From Shinella kummerowiae (GTDB taxonomy: Bacteria; Pseudomonadota; Alphaproteobacteria; Rhizobiales; Rhizobiaceae), in assembly GCF_009827055.1 (NCBI RefSeq), contig NZ_WUMK01000001.1, forward strand, positions 620,001 to 684,000: a stretch of 64,000 bases of DNA, given 5' to 3'. The notes under the pieces are model-generated. The model had not been told where the DNA came from. It made no database searches and worked only from the letters and a program-made list of their open reading frames with translations. Positions within the stretch are counted from its first letter, which is position 1. Every line of letters begins with the position of its first letter. The translations under genes and the position numbers were made by a program. Positions 26,588 to 36,002 of the stretch are shown here, one piece after another.

Positions 26588-27190
26588 ATGACACTCATTT
26601 CGACGCTTTTCGCCATCGGGATAGCATGTCTTGCAGCATCCGATGCCAGCGCACGCAATCCGATCTACAGCGTACCAGGGCTTGTCGGTGCTTACGACAC
26701 GAACCTACAGAGGGGCTCGCCTCCGGCGAATATCCCAGCTTTCACGGGGAAGATGCTCTGGTTCGCCTCCATCGGCGACGAGACGCGCGGCGCGAGATTC
26801 TCAATATCCAGCCTGGACCCCACGCCGATACCGAACGAACATATCGCAGCAATGCCTGAGTATGCTCTGAACCGCTTGATGGACAAACTGACAAGCGCGG
26901 TGACTGGTACGTTGTCGCAGTCAGGCTTGATGCTGTCAGGCCGCTCAGAACCCTTCAGATTGACGACTTCCGATAAGGTCAACGTCATCGGCTATTCCGC
27001 GAAGCTTGTCAGGTCGGACACAAGCGCTTCGGAGTTCCCTGTGAACTATTGTAAGACTGCCCTAATTTTCAACAAGGCAAACACCGTTTCCATCACAGGA
27101 TGCTGGGATCAATCGCACATCGAATACGGGGTTCCCGAATTCTACAGCATTCTCGACAGCCTGCATTTTGTGAACCAGGACGACAACTGA
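26588..27190 (+). CDS. Exported protein of unknown function (200 aa)
   Basis: GGGAGGACATC gives a strong ribosome site. Signal peptide: MTLISTLFAIGIACLAASDASARN with likely cleavage after ASA. The mature part is beta-rich with two Cys (NYCKTALIF and ITGCWDQS) that could form a disulphide. No family recognised. Monocistronic between the DUF6998-like and vWA genes. Confidence 0.65.
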   Translation: MTLISTLFAIGIACLAASDASARNPIYSVPGLVGAYDTNLQRGSPPANIPAFTGKMLWFASIGDETRGARFSISSLDPTPIPNEHIAAMPEYALNRLMDKLTSAVTGTLSQSGLMLSGRSEPFRLTTSDKVNVIGYSAKLVRSDTSASEFPVNYCKTALIFNKANTVSITGCWDQSHIEYGVPEFYSILDSLHFVNQDDN

Positions 27191-27307
27191 CGCAGGTCGC
27201 GTACCGAGTATGGATGCTCGTGAACATTTCCATGTAGGCGCGTGGCTTTGACTTGTGTTTTGAGAGCCATGCAATCAAGAATACGCCATCATCACCGGAG
27301 CATTTGC

Positions 27308-27988
27308 ATGACCAATCCTTTCGAACAACAACCCTTCGACGGCGCGGAATTCATCGACAACCCGGAGCCACGTTGCCCTTGCCTCCTGCTCCTGGATGTC
27401 TCTGGATCGATGCGCGGCAAGCCGATCAGGGAATTAAATGATGGGCTGTCCCAGTTCCGTGATGAACTCTTCGCGGATTCATTGGCCGCCAAGCGGGTGG
27501 AGGTTGCAGTCGTCACGTTCGGTCCCGTCAACGTCGTCAATGATTTTACGGGTGTTCAAAGCTGGATCGCTCCGGAGTTGACAGATCAGCGAGACACGCC
27601 GATGGGCAGCGCGATCGAACAGGGCCTCCAGTTGCTCAGAGAGCGGAAGAATTCATACCGCCAGAATGGCATCTCGTACTATCGGCCATGGATTTTCCTG
27701 ATTACGGACGGCGGGCCAACGGATAGCTGGCAGGCTGCCGCTCAGGCTGTGAAAGCTGGAGAGGCCGAAAAAGCCTTCAGCTTCTTCGCCGTCGGCGTCG
27801 ACGGTGCGAATTTCGAGGTCCTTTCACAGATCAGCACGCGCCAGCCGCTGGTCCTCAAGGACATGCGGTTCCGTGATCTTTTCAGCTGGCTGTCCAGCTC
27901 GTTGAGCTCGGTCTCCCAGTCCAATCCGGGCGATGCCGTGCCGCTGGCCAACCCTGCCACTCCTGACGGGTGGGCATCGATTGCATGA
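27308..27988 (+). CDS. von Willebrand factor A protein, TerY type (226 aa)
   Basis: Start [20 protein letters not shown] after a GGAG site. vWA domain with complete MIDAS motif: [15 protein letters not shown] (D-x-S-x-S), the Thr in [14 protein letters not shown] and [12 protein letters not shown]. This is the TerY class, which binds a divalent metal and works in phosphorylation-linked triads. Its stop overlaps the phosphatase start in ATGA, and that gene overlaps the kinase start. The three form a TerY-P triad, here without any ter genes nearby. Confidence 0.9.
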   Translation: MTNPFEQQPFDGAEFIDNPEPRCPCLLLLDVSGSMRGKPIRELNDGLSQFRDELFADSLAAKRVEVAVVTFGPVNVVNDFTGVQSWIAPELTDQRDTPMGSAIEQGLQLLRERKNSYRQNGISYYRPWIFLITDGGPTDSWQAAAQAVKAGEAEKAFSFFAVGVDGANFEVLSQISTRQPLVLKDMRFRDLFSWLSSSLSSVSQSNPGDAVPLANPATPDGWASIA

Positions 27989-28755
27989 CGCAGGCATGGC
28001 GTTGGGCGGGCGCTAGATCGAAAGGCACCTCGCACGAAAGGACAGGATCACCCTGTCAGGATTACGGTTGCGCCAGCGAGATCGAAAGTCCCGCTGGTCC
28101 CGTCTTCATTGCCGTCGTGTCGGATGGCGCTGGCAGCGCTACGCACGCCGACGTCGGCTCGAAGCTCGCGTCGACAACGCTGTTGCGCCTGGCGCGGGAG
28201 TTCCTCGCTGGTTCGCCGCGTTCGTCTATTCAGGAAGAAGCGGTGTGGGAATGGCTCGACGCAATCCGTGACCGGATCAATGTCGAGGCCAAGCGTCTGG
28301 AACTAAGGCCGAGGGATTTCGCGGCCACGGTCGTAGCTGTTCTTGCCGACGACAGCGGTGCGACGGTGATCCACGTCGGTGACGGAGCGGTTGCTCTCAA
28401 GGCTCTTGGGGCGGATGCCTGGACCGTCCCTTCCTGGCCATTCCAAGGGGAGTACGCCTCGACAACGAGTTTCGTCACTGACGACCCCCAACCGCGACTG
28501 GACTTCGTGACCGTCGAAATCCAGATTTCCGAGTTGGCCGTTTTCTCGGATGGCATTGAGCGGATGGTGCTCGATTTCACCAGTCGTACTCCCCACGGGC
28601 CATTCTTCGACAGGATGCTGAAGCCAATCACTGCACTCACGACGCCCGGAAGAGACATCGATCTATCGAAAGCCCTCCAGAGTTATCTTGCTAGTCCGGC
28701 GGTCTGCGATAGGACCGACGACGACAAGACGCTCATTCTCGGAGCGCGGCTGTGA
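27985..28755 (+). CDS. PP2C-family Ser/Thr phosphatase of a TerY-P triad (256 aa)
   Basis: Opens [20 protein letters not shown] and contains PP2C metal motifs: [27 protein letters not shown] (the D-G loop), [11 protein letters not shown] and a C-terminal [10 protein letters not shown] with the last metal-binding Asp. These residues are all kept, so it should be active. It would reverse phosphorylation by the kinase encoded next. Overlaps of 4 bp at both ends indicate translational coupling. Confidence 0.9.
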   Translation: MTQAWRWAGARSKGTSHERTGSPCQDYGCASEIESPAGPVFIAVVSDGAGSATHADVGSKLASTTLLRLAREFLAGSPRSSIQEEAVWEWLDAIRDRINVEAKRLELRPRDFAATVVAVLADDSGATVIHVGDGAVALKALGADAWTVPSWPFQGEYASTTSFVTDDPQPRLDFVTVEIQISELAVFSDGIERMVLDFTSRTPHGPFFDRMLKPITALTTPGRDIDLSKALQSYLASPAVCDRTDDDKTLILGARL

Positions 28756-30671
28756 CCGAGACCTTTGTTGTCGGAGGGAAGAAGGTCAGCCTCGGGCCGT
28801 TGCTAGGCAAGGGCGGCGAAGGCGCTGTCTACAATGTCTCTGGCAACGCCGACATCGCCGTGAAAATCTACAACGACGGCAAGGCTCCCGAACGTCGCGA
28901 CAAAATCATGGCTATGGTGTCCGCTAACTTGTCGCGTACGTCCGACTATGTGGCTTTCCCACTCGAGGTCGTGACGCGTCAGAATGGCAAGTTCGCAGGC
29001 TTCTCGATGAAGAAGGTCGCGGGCTTCAAAACTGTCCATGACCTCTATGGTCCAGGGAGCCGCCGCACGGAATTTCCGACTGCGGACGTCCGTTTCCTTG
29101 TCCGGGCCGCCTACAACCTTTCTAGCGCCATAGCCAGCATCCATCGCTCGGGATGCGTCGTCGGCGACATCAACCACTCCGGTATTCTTGTCTCGACAAA
29201 GGCCTTGGTGACGCTCATCGACAGTGACTCTTTCCAGTTCAGGAACGGTGGGCAAACCTTCCGTTCTCTGGTGGGAGTTGCGGAATATACCCCCGCTGAA
29301 TTGCAGGGGGTCTCTTTCGAACGTACCGACCGAACTTCGAACCACGACGCCTTCGGTCTTGCCGTTCTACTGTTCCAACTTCTGTATCTCGGTAGGCACC
29401 CATACGCCGGACGCTATTCCGGCGGAGACATGGACATCAAGACTGCCATCGCGCAGAGGCGTTTCGCCTATAGCGACAGGCGTGCAGAAACGCAGATGGA
29501 GCCGCCGCCGCATGTGCCAGCCCTCAACGACTACGGCGATGAGGTCAAGGCCGCCTTCGAACGCGCATTCTCGCGCGCGGCTGAAACTGGTACGCGGCCG
29601 TCTGCGCTGGACTGGGTCGGAATCATTGATCGCTTGCAGACAAACCTCATCACCTGCGAAATCGACAAGTCGCATCATTACCATAAGTTCAAAGGCAGAT
29701 GTCCGTGGTGCAAGCTCGAAGCGGGCATCGGCCGATCACTGTTCACCGCCCAACTCGCGACGCCAACGCCATCGTCGATGGCCAACATCGGCCAGGTCAT
29801 AGCCCATATTGGCCGCATGAACTCGCCAGCCAACCCGCCGAGCGCCGAGAACGTCATGCCGCCCGTTCGGGACCTCAAGGTGTCAGCCGCGGCGCGCGGA
29901 AAGCGAAGTAGCAGAGGCATCGGCATGGTCAGCGCCCTCAGCGCCGCCGCCGCTGGCGCTTTCGTGACGTTCACCGTCCAACCACTTGTCGGGATCATCC
30001 TCACGGTGGGATCGCTTATCTGGTTTTTCAACGTCAAGAACCAGAGCAGCCCCTTTGAGACCGAATTGCGAACTGCGACGGCCGCATGGCACCAGCAGCG
30101 GCAATTATGGGAGAAACATGCAGGACCCGAGCATTTCAACGAGCGGAAAGCCCACTTCCTGACGCTTGCGGCGAACCACAGCGCCCTACCTCAACGCGAA
30201 CGTGAACGCCTTGAGGAACTCGACAGGAAGAAGCGCGATCTTCAGATGCGGAAGTACATGGAATCGCACCTTCTCGACCGCGCAAAGGTGCCTAGCATCG
30301 GCCCGGGGAGGAAGGCGACCCTCGCGTCCTACGGTATCGAGACGGCGTGGGACGCAAAATCAAAGCGGATCACCAATATTCCGGGGTTTGGCCCCGCTAT
30401 GCAGGAAAAGCTGAGAACATGGTCGAAGTCAGTGGAGCGCAAATTCGTTTTCAACGCCAACATCCCGACGGACCCACAGGCCATCCGCGAGGTGAAGACC
30501 GACATCGCGAGACAGCGGGCGGAGCTGGAACGTGACTTGCTTAAAGCCCCTGCGGAACTCCAGAAAATCTATGACGACGCCACGAAGCTTCGTGCCAACC
30601 CTCCTGCCAGCCTCGTCGAGGCCCACCGCAGGATGAAGCAGGCGGAGCTCGATTGCGGCAAGAAAATCTGA
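28752..30671 (+). CDS. Protein kinase with zinc knuckle, membrane pair and HhH domain (639 aa)
   Basis: GTG start overlapping the phosphatase stop. Kinase domain about 1-290: LLGKGGEGAVYNV glycine loop, IAVKIY lysine, CVVGDINHSGILVS in place of HRDxxxxN, and LIDSDSFQ in place of DFG, the usual variants of the TerY-P kinase group. A zinc knuckle follows (HHYHKFKGRCPWCK near 315), then two hydrophobic helices at about 395-430, a coiled-coil stretch and a helix-hairpin-helix region (about 515-560, RITNIPGFGPAMQEKLRTW). HhH suggests nucleic acid contact. Third member of the triad. Confidence 0.9.
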   Translation: MTETFVVGGKKVSLGPLLGKGGEGAVYNVSGNADIAVKIYNDGKAPERRDKIMAMVSANLSRTSDYVAFPLEVVTRQNGKFAGFSMKKVAGFKTVHDLYGPGSRRTEFPTADVRFLVRAAYNLSSAIASIHRSGCVVGDINHSGILVSTKALVTLIDSDSFQFRNGGQTFRSLVGVAEYTPAELQGVSFERTDRTSNHDAFGLAVLLFQLLYLGRHPYAGRYSGGDMDIKTAIAQRRFAYSDRRAETQMEPPPHVPALNDYGDEVKAAFERAFSRAAETGTRPSALDWVGIIDRLQTNLITCEIDKSHHYHKFKGRCPWCKLEAGIGRSLFTAQLATPTPSSMANIGQVIAHIGRMNSPANPPSAENVMPPVRDLKVSAAARGKRSSRGIGMVSALSAAAAGAFVTFTVQPLVGIILTVGSLIWFFNVKNQSSPFETELRTATAAWHQQRQLWEKHAGPEHFNERKAHFLTLAANHSALPQRERERLEELDRKKRDLQMRKYMESHLLDRAKVPSIGPGRKATLASYGIETAWDAKSKRITNIPGFGPAMQEKLRTWSKSVERKFVFNANIPTDPQAIREVKTDIARQRAELERDLLKAPAELQKIYDDATKLRANPPASLVEAHRRMKQAELDCGKKI

Positions 30672-30675
30672 CTAA

Positions 30676-30703
30676 CTAGGCCAAGTACGAAGACCTGGCC
30701 TAG
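30676..30703 (+). terminator. Inverted repeat after the TerY-P triad, weak terminator candidate
   Basis: CTAGGCC, 14-base loop, GGCCTAG. No T-run follows on either strand. It lies between the convergent kinase gene and the unknown gene at 30732. Confidence 0.3.
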
Positions 30704-30731
30704 AGGCGCGCCGGCTCCGCAGAACGCGGCC

Positions 30732-31565
30732 TCACTCGATAACGGCGAGCTTACCTTCGGAGCTGACTTCAAGCGGCAAGCCTGTCCAGTCCGCTGTATC
30801 GAGGAGCGACTGATCGCAATGGTCCGCAGCAGCCAGCTCTGTCGAGAAGAGGAAAACGCTCGCCGATATCGGCTTCCCGAGATTGGCTACCGGGAGCTCC
30901 GCTTTCAGTCCAAGTTGTTTAGTTTCCTGCCTGAACGTGGCGCGGAGCGTTACCGTTTCGTTTTTCATGGTTAGCGGCGTTCCATGCAGCGTCGCGATGA
31001 CGTAGAGGGCGAGAAAGGTCTTTGCTTCGCAAAACCTGATCGCATCGGCGTCATCAAGATAATCATGGAATTTGAGGACATGGACGAGGTCTTCCATAAG
31101 CGAAACGTCCGTAAATGCGACGTTCCAGATAAATGTCCGCCCTAGATAATTCAGTACCCGACGCTCCTTGTCTTTGAGAACGCCGCCGTCTTCAGCTTTG
31201 CTAAGTGCCGTCTTCAGTGCCGCTTTAGCCTGCCCCTTGTCGAGACCGACCGCGTCCTTGATTTGCTTCTCCGTGGCGACCCTCAATGTCGCCTGCACGG
31301 CCTCTTTGATGTCTTCAAGGCTCGGCGTTATCCCGTTCTCTGTCAAAAGCCAGTGTCGGCAGCTCAAGAGCATATCCCTCGCCCGATCTGTGACTTCACC
31401 TCTGCCGCGTTCCTCTCTGTGCGCGATGAAATCGCCGACATCGCGGACGCTGAGCCGCCCGCAATGGTGGGTGCGGAAAAACAGGAAGATATTGACGAAG
31501 TCTTCGTGCCGACCTTTCCCCCGCGCGATCCGATCTACACGCCGCTTGATATCCGTATTTCGCAT
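30732..31565 (-). CDS. Unrecognised soluble protein divergent from OLD nuclease (277 aa)
   Basis: ATG start at 31565 (MRNTDIKRRVDRIARGKGRH) preferred over a GTG nine codons upstream. The N-terminal 70 residues are basic and helical with FVNIFLFFRTHHCGRLSVRD. The middle holds several charged helices, including KDAVGLDKGQAKAALKTALS. The C-terminal third is beta-rich. No enzyme motif, membrane helix or family recognised. It sits between a TerY-P triad and an OLD gene, so a part in defence is possible but only by location. Confidence 0.65.
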   Translation of the reverse strand: MRNTDIKRRVDRIARGKGRHEDFVNIFLFFRTHHCGRLSVRDVGDFIAHREERGRGEVTDRARDMLLSCRHWLLTENGITPSLEDIKEAVQATLRVATEKQIKDAVGLDKGQAKAALKTALSKAEDGGVLKDKERRVLNYLGRTFIWNVAFTDVSLMEDLVHVLKFHDYLDDADAIRFCEAKTFLALYVIATLHGTPLTMKNETVTLRATFRQETKQLGLKAELPVANLGKPISASVFLFSTELAAADHCDQSLLDTADWTGLPLEVSSEGKLAVIE

Positions 31566-31804
31566 TTCACTGTTCCACGCTAACGCGGCCACACACAGCC
31601 AGGCCGACTAATCACTATGAAACCGGGAAGCCGGCGAGCGATGCAACTCCAAAAAATGCCCGATGTTAACCGAGTGTCGGACGATGCTCACAGCGCGCTT
31701 CAATTCGGTTGAGCGCGAGTTCAAGGTATTTATTTTTCGTGATCCTAAGTTGCAGTACCGCCCGTTTTCGCCTTAAACTTAGAATGTTGTTGGAGGATCG
31801 CCAG

Positions 31805-33817
31805 TTGAAGCTTTCGAAGGCCCGCGTCACGGATTATCGCAGCGTAAAAGATTCCGGCTGGATCGATTTCGAACAGTCGAAGACTATCATGGTCGGCCCG
31901 AACGAGGCAGGCAAGTCGGCGATTCTAAGAGCGCTCCAGCAAATCAACGCGCCTTCGGGTACTGCAAAATTCGACGTCCTCCGTGACTATCCGCGCAAGG
32001 ATTACAACGACATCACTACGCAAAAAGTGGACCCGGCGACGACGGTCGTGGTCATCGCTCACTTCACCCTTGATGCTGACGACAAGGCTTCGATCGACGA
32101 AGACTTTCGACAAGCGACTTACGTATTCACTAGGTACTTGGACAATACGTACAACCACACCTTCGAAGGCGGTCCGGAGCGCCCAACCACAGAGGGCATC
32201 GCCAAGGACTTGCAGCGACTGGCAGCGCATATAGACACGCGGCAGAAGGACGACGAAGAAAAATCCAGCACACTGTTGGAGACGGCACTGGCCAAATGGT
32301 CTGGTGGAAACTATTGGCTTCAGGGGGATATTGCCACGGCGGTATCGACTTGGTTGACGAAACACCTGCCGCTCATCGACGAGGCTAACGAAACTGAAGA
32401 GGCGCGGTACGACAAGCTCCTGAAGTTGACGAAGTTCGCGGCTCGACGGGATGCCGCTCTTCAGGCCCTTATGAAGGCGATCCCAGTTTTCGTGCTGTTT
32501 TCAAACTACTATCGCGTTCGACCGCTTATTCATCTCGATCACCTGGCTACGCGTATCGAACAGAAGCTGCTGGATGACGACCAGTATGACTATGGAAACG
32601 AGTGCTTGCTGAAATTGCTCGGCTTTACGGCGCGCGAGCTTTCCACGCTCGGACGAGCGCCCGAACCAAGTGCTGCGGATCACGATGCGCTGAAGAAATA
32701 TAGAGACCAACTCGATCAACGTTCCTACCAACTGAACGCCGCAAGCGTCAAATTGACGTCGGAAATCGTGAACATTTGGAATCCAAACCCGGATCGAGCC
32801 GAAGCCAACCGACTAAGGATCACCGCAGACGGCCAGTATCTCAAGGTGGTCGTCGAAGACGAGTTGGGTGTCGAGATCGAGTTGGATCAACGTTCAGAAG
32901 GCTTCCAATGGCTAGTGTCGTTTTTCGTGGTGTTTTTCTCGGAGACTGCAGGGAAGCATGCCAATGCGATCCTTCTCCTTGACGAGCCAGGAATGAGTTT
33001 GCACGCGCTTAAACAGCGTGATTTCCGCGAGACAATTTCGAAGTTGGCGGAGGCGAACCAGACTGTCTACACCACTCACTCGCCGTTTCTCGTCGGCCCG
33101 GATGAGCTTGATCTGGTTCGAGTCATTGAAATGAAAGATCGTCGAACCGGAACCAAGGCCCATACGACGATTACCGCCGCCGACCCCGCTGCACTCCTGC
33201 CTCTGCAGGAAGCATTAGGCTACGATCTCGCACAGAGTCTCTTCGCCCAGCAACGTAACCTCATACTCGAAGGCCTCACCGACTTCTGGTACATTGAGGC
33301 GACGGCTGAGATGCTACGGCAGGAAAGCATTGCCGATCTGAATTCCAAGATTGCACTCGTACCGGCTAATACGGCCAGTAAGGTGGTTTATTTCGCGACT
33401 ATCTTGGTTGCCCATAATCTAAAGGTCGCGGCGCTCCTCGACTCTGATAATGCTGGTGATCAAGCCGCGAAGCAGGATGTCCTCGTTCATAGATTGGGCG
33501 CGAAACGTATCTTGCGAACTACGGACTTCACAGCTCCTCCTATCCCCAAGGCCGAAATTGAGGACTTGCTCCGCGATACGCTTGTCAAATTGGCGGCGTC
33601 AGACCTCGGGATCGATATTTCGGCGGAGGTTACCGCATCGCCGACCACTCCGGTGATTGACCTATTGACGAGGAAAGGAGGGGCCAATTTTTCAAAATAT
33701 AAATTGGCAAAAGCCTACGTAAAATGGACAAGAGATCACTCATCGGCTGATCTAAGCGAAGCCGAGCGGAATGGCTGGTCGAAGCTGATAAACGCGATAA
33801 ATGCGGCTTTGAAATAG
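31805..33817 (+). CDS. OLD-family ATPase-TOPRIM nuclease (670 aa)
   Basis: TTG start chosen because GGAGG lies 8 bases upstream and the protein then opens MKLSKARVTDYRSVKDSGWI; an ATG seven codons upstream is the alternative. ATPase half: Walker A MVGPNEAGKSAILRAL at about 35-50, DQRSEGFQWLVSFF, Walker B AILLLDEPGMSLH and YTTHSPFLV. TOPRIM half: LILEGLTDFWYIEA (Glu) and AALLDSDNAGDQAAK (D-x-D). Class 1 OLD proteins are nucleases acting in phage defence. No UvrD-like helicase follows, so it is not a Gabija pair. Visibly more A+T-rich than its neighbours. Confidence 0.9.
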   Translation: MKLSKARVTDYRSVKDSGWIDFEQSKTIMVGPNEAGKSAILRALQQINAPSGTAKFDVLRDYPRKDYNDITTQKVDPATTVVVIAHFTLDADDKASIDEDFRQATYVFTRYLDNTYNHTFEGGPERPTTEGIAKDLQRLAAHIDTRQKDDEEKSSTLLETALAKWSGGNYWLQGDIATAVSTWLTKHLPLIDEANETEEARYDKLLKLTKFAARRDAALQALMKAIPVFVLFSNYYRVRPLIHLDHLATRIEQKLLDDDQYDYGNECLLKLLGFTARELSTLGRAPEPSAADHDALKKYRDQLDQRSYQLNAASVKLTSEIVNIWNPNPDRAEANRLRITADGQYLKVVVEDELGVEIELDQRSEGFQWLVSFFVVFFSETAGKHANAILLLDEPGMSLHALKQRDFRETISKLAEANQTVYTTHSPFLVGPDELDLVRVIEMKDRRTGTKAHTTITAADPAALLPLQEALGYDLAQSLFAQQRNLILEGLTDFWYIEATAEMLRQESIADLNSKIALVPANTASKVVYFATILVAHNLKVAALLDSDNAGDQAAKQDVLVHRLGAKRILRTTDFTAPPIPKAEIEDLLRDTLVKLAASDLGIDISAEVTASPTTPVIDLLTRKGGANFSKYKLAKAYVKWTRDHSSADLSEAERNGWSKLINAINAALK

Positions 33818-33853
33818 CTATATACCCCGCAGAATCCGCGAGCAGAAATCGTA

Positions 33854-36001
33854 CTAGAGGGGTTTGCTCCGCTTCCTCCACCACTCCCTTGTCTTCGCAT
33901 TCTGCCGCTCCGTGGCCTCCTTGACCATTCCGTCGAAGACGTCGAGCATTTCCTTTATCGCGGCGACGTAATCCTCGGTATTGAGATCGAACCAGAACTT
34001 GTGCCGCTCACCGCGGGCGCTCAGGTTGATGTGAATTTCTCCGAAGCTTGGATCGAACTGGAAATGCGCCGACAGGCCCCTGTTCGAATTCCAGACCCGC
34101 TGGCCTGACGGCGGCAGCTTCGGCGGGAAGATCAGGTACGGGCAGGTCTTCGCAGCCTCGGGAACGATGATCTCCCAGAACCTGTTCACTCTATCGTCTT
34201 CCAGAATGGTAGGATCGGCCTCTAGGCCGTACACCCGCATGACGTCTGCCCGTTTGAAGACGGTGTCGACGTGCTTGCCGCCCTTCACGAACTTCACCAC
34301 GGGATCGACCCCTTCCCGCTTCATCTTCCAGCTGACCGCATGTCCCGAGATGCCCATGCCGTGGCCGAAATCCGAAGCCTTGGCGTGACTGGCCGCGAAA
34401 TCTTCGACGGCCTTTCTCGAAATCAGGACCTGGCGCGGGCTGGCTTCGACCTCCCCGAGATGGCCATGCTTCACGAGAATCTGGGTCGTCTCGTACGTCA
34501 TGTTAAGGAGCGCCTGCGCCTCGCCCATGGTCATCGTATCTTCGGACCTGGTGAACGATTGGCGCTTCCGCTTGGCATCGGTCTGGACCATCAACCGCTT
34601 GAAGCCCGGAACGTTGTCCCGCTTCTCGCAGATCACGATCTCACCCTTGAGGCAGGCGACCGCGACGGCACCCGGAACCAAGCCGTTGCGAACACGATAG
34701 GTGTGAAGCGTCAGGCCGTAGGCAGGCGAGCCGGTGACGGGCAATTCGTCGATAAGCCTGAGGACGGTGTCGATCTGATCAGGCGAGTACCGACCCCCGC
34801 TCCGTCGGCCAGGCCTCAGATTCGTGAAGACCTTGAGATAGCCTGCGTGGACGAGATGGCGGATGGCATCCTGATTGATGCCAAGCCGTCGTGCGGCTTC
34901 CGAGATCGGGACAAGCGTTTCCTTGAACCCGGCGATGGTTTCCACGGCATGCGCGGCAACCGTGCGCCGCTCTCGGGTCTTCTGGAGGACGCCCACCTCC
35001 TTGGCGAGCTGCTCGACCGCACGGGGACCGATACCGAGGGTTTGCGCGATTTCCAGTCGCGGCATGAACTCGATGTCGAAGTCTTCGTCACGGACACGGC
35101 GATCATATCGCTCCGTCTCGAATACCGCAGCCTCGTGGAAGGCACGGCGGACCGTCAACCTTAGGCTCTCCGGCAGGAAGTTGAGTTTGGGGTAGCCCCA
35201 GCTGAAATGCGCCGCGACGCCGCGGGCCTTGTGATTTCCCCTGTACTTGCGGTGCCATTCCCTCATGAGCTCCGCAAGGTCGCCGCGATCACCGGACAGA
35301 GCGCGAAAACCCACGTCGGCGGAGTGTGTGCCGACGGGCGGGTGTTTACGCGAAGGCGGGTTCTCGAGAAACCTGCCGACAAACTCGCAGTAATCGATGA
35401 CATCGGGGATCGGGATGGCATCCAGCAATGGCGCACTGATCGGCTGGAGCCAGCCAAAGCGGCCGAGCAGGTATCGAGCGAAAGGCGCACCGTCGTCACG
35501 GCGAGGCAGCTGGCGGCCGAGCGCAAAGCCGTCGCGGGAATATCCGAAGCCAAGCCAAGTCCATGGGACTTGCGCGCCGCCTTCGTCGCGAGTCTCGAGC
35601 TCGACGCAATGGATCGGGCAGTGTCGGATGGATTCGACCTCCCACCATCCTCGATGATGAGAGGATTCATGGATGCAGCCAGGGCACCAGCGCCGTGGCT
35701 CGAACCGGATGTGATGGTAGGGCAAACCATGTCCGCGGAGGACATAGCCATCGCCGATACGGAGCGGCGTGTTGAATCGGAGGAGCTTAAACCAGTCGGT
35801 CGGCATGGGATGGCGCTCAAGCGCTTCCATGAGCTGGTTTGTGGCGACCCGGTTAACCTCCAGATCGTTCCAGTTCGCGAAGGTTGTCATGGTGACCGAG
35901 CCTTCCAGCTCGGCCAGCCGCATGAAAAACCCATGGGCGGGTTCGTCGACAGCCGGAGTTGCGTCCCACCTGGAAAATACGAGCGTCTGAATGAACGCCA
36001 T
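33854..36001 (-). CDS. tniQ: TniQ/TnsD-family target-selection protein, oversized (715 aa)
   Basis: The ATG lies one base after the tnsC stop; it begins MAFIQTLVFSRWDATPAVDE. TniQ domain at about 10-150 with GFFMRLAELEGS and a zinc finger RRWCPGCIHES...RHCPIHCVELE. Further on come two or three helix-turn-helix or MerR-like units (ISEAARRLGINQDAIRHLVH at about 330; MTMGEAQALLNMTYETTQI at about 470) and a beta-rich C-terminus. In Tn7, TnsD binds the attachment site and recruits TnsC. At 715 residues this is longer than Tn7 TnsD (about 508), consistent with an extended DNA reader. Confidence 0.88.
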   Translation of the reverse strand: MAFIQTLVFSRWDATPAVDEPAHGFFMRLAELEGSVTMTTFANWNDLEVNRVATNQLMEALERHPMPTDWFKLLRFNTPLRIGDGYVLRGHGLPYHHIRFEPRRWCPGCIHESSHHRGWWEVESIRHCPIHCVELETRDEGGAQVPWTWLGFGYSRDGFALGRQLPRRDDGAPFARYLLGRFGWLQPISAPLLDAIPIPDVIDYCEFVGRFLENPPSRKHPPVGTHSADVGFRALSGDRGDLAELMREWHRKYRGNHKARGVAAHFSWGYPKLNFLPESLRLTVRRAFHEAAVFETERYDRRVRDEDFDIEFMPRLEIAQTLGIGPRAVEQLAKEVGVLQKTRERRTVAAHAVETIAGFKETLVPISEAARRLGINQDAIRHLVHAGYLKVFTNLRPGRRSGGRYSPDQIDTVLRLIDELPVTGSPAYGLTLHTYRVRNGLVPGAVAVACLKGEIVICEKRDNVPGFKRLMVQTDAKRKRQSFTRSEDTMTMGEAQALLNMTYETTQILVKHGHLGEVEASPRQVLISRKAVEDFAASHAKASDFGHGMGISGHAVSWKMKREGVDPVVKFVKGGKHVDTVFKRADVMRVYGLEADPTILEDDRVNRFWEIIVPEAAKTCPYLIFPPKLPPSGQRVWNSNRGLSAHFQFDPSFGEIHINLSARGERHKFWFDLNTEDYVAAIKEMLDVFDGMVKEATERQNAKTREWWRKRSKPL

Positions 36002-36002
36002 G

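Noticed and set aside
31805-33817. Gabija system (GajA)
   Set aside because: The TOPRIM ATPase is OLD-like, but no UvrD-type GajB helicase is adjacent.
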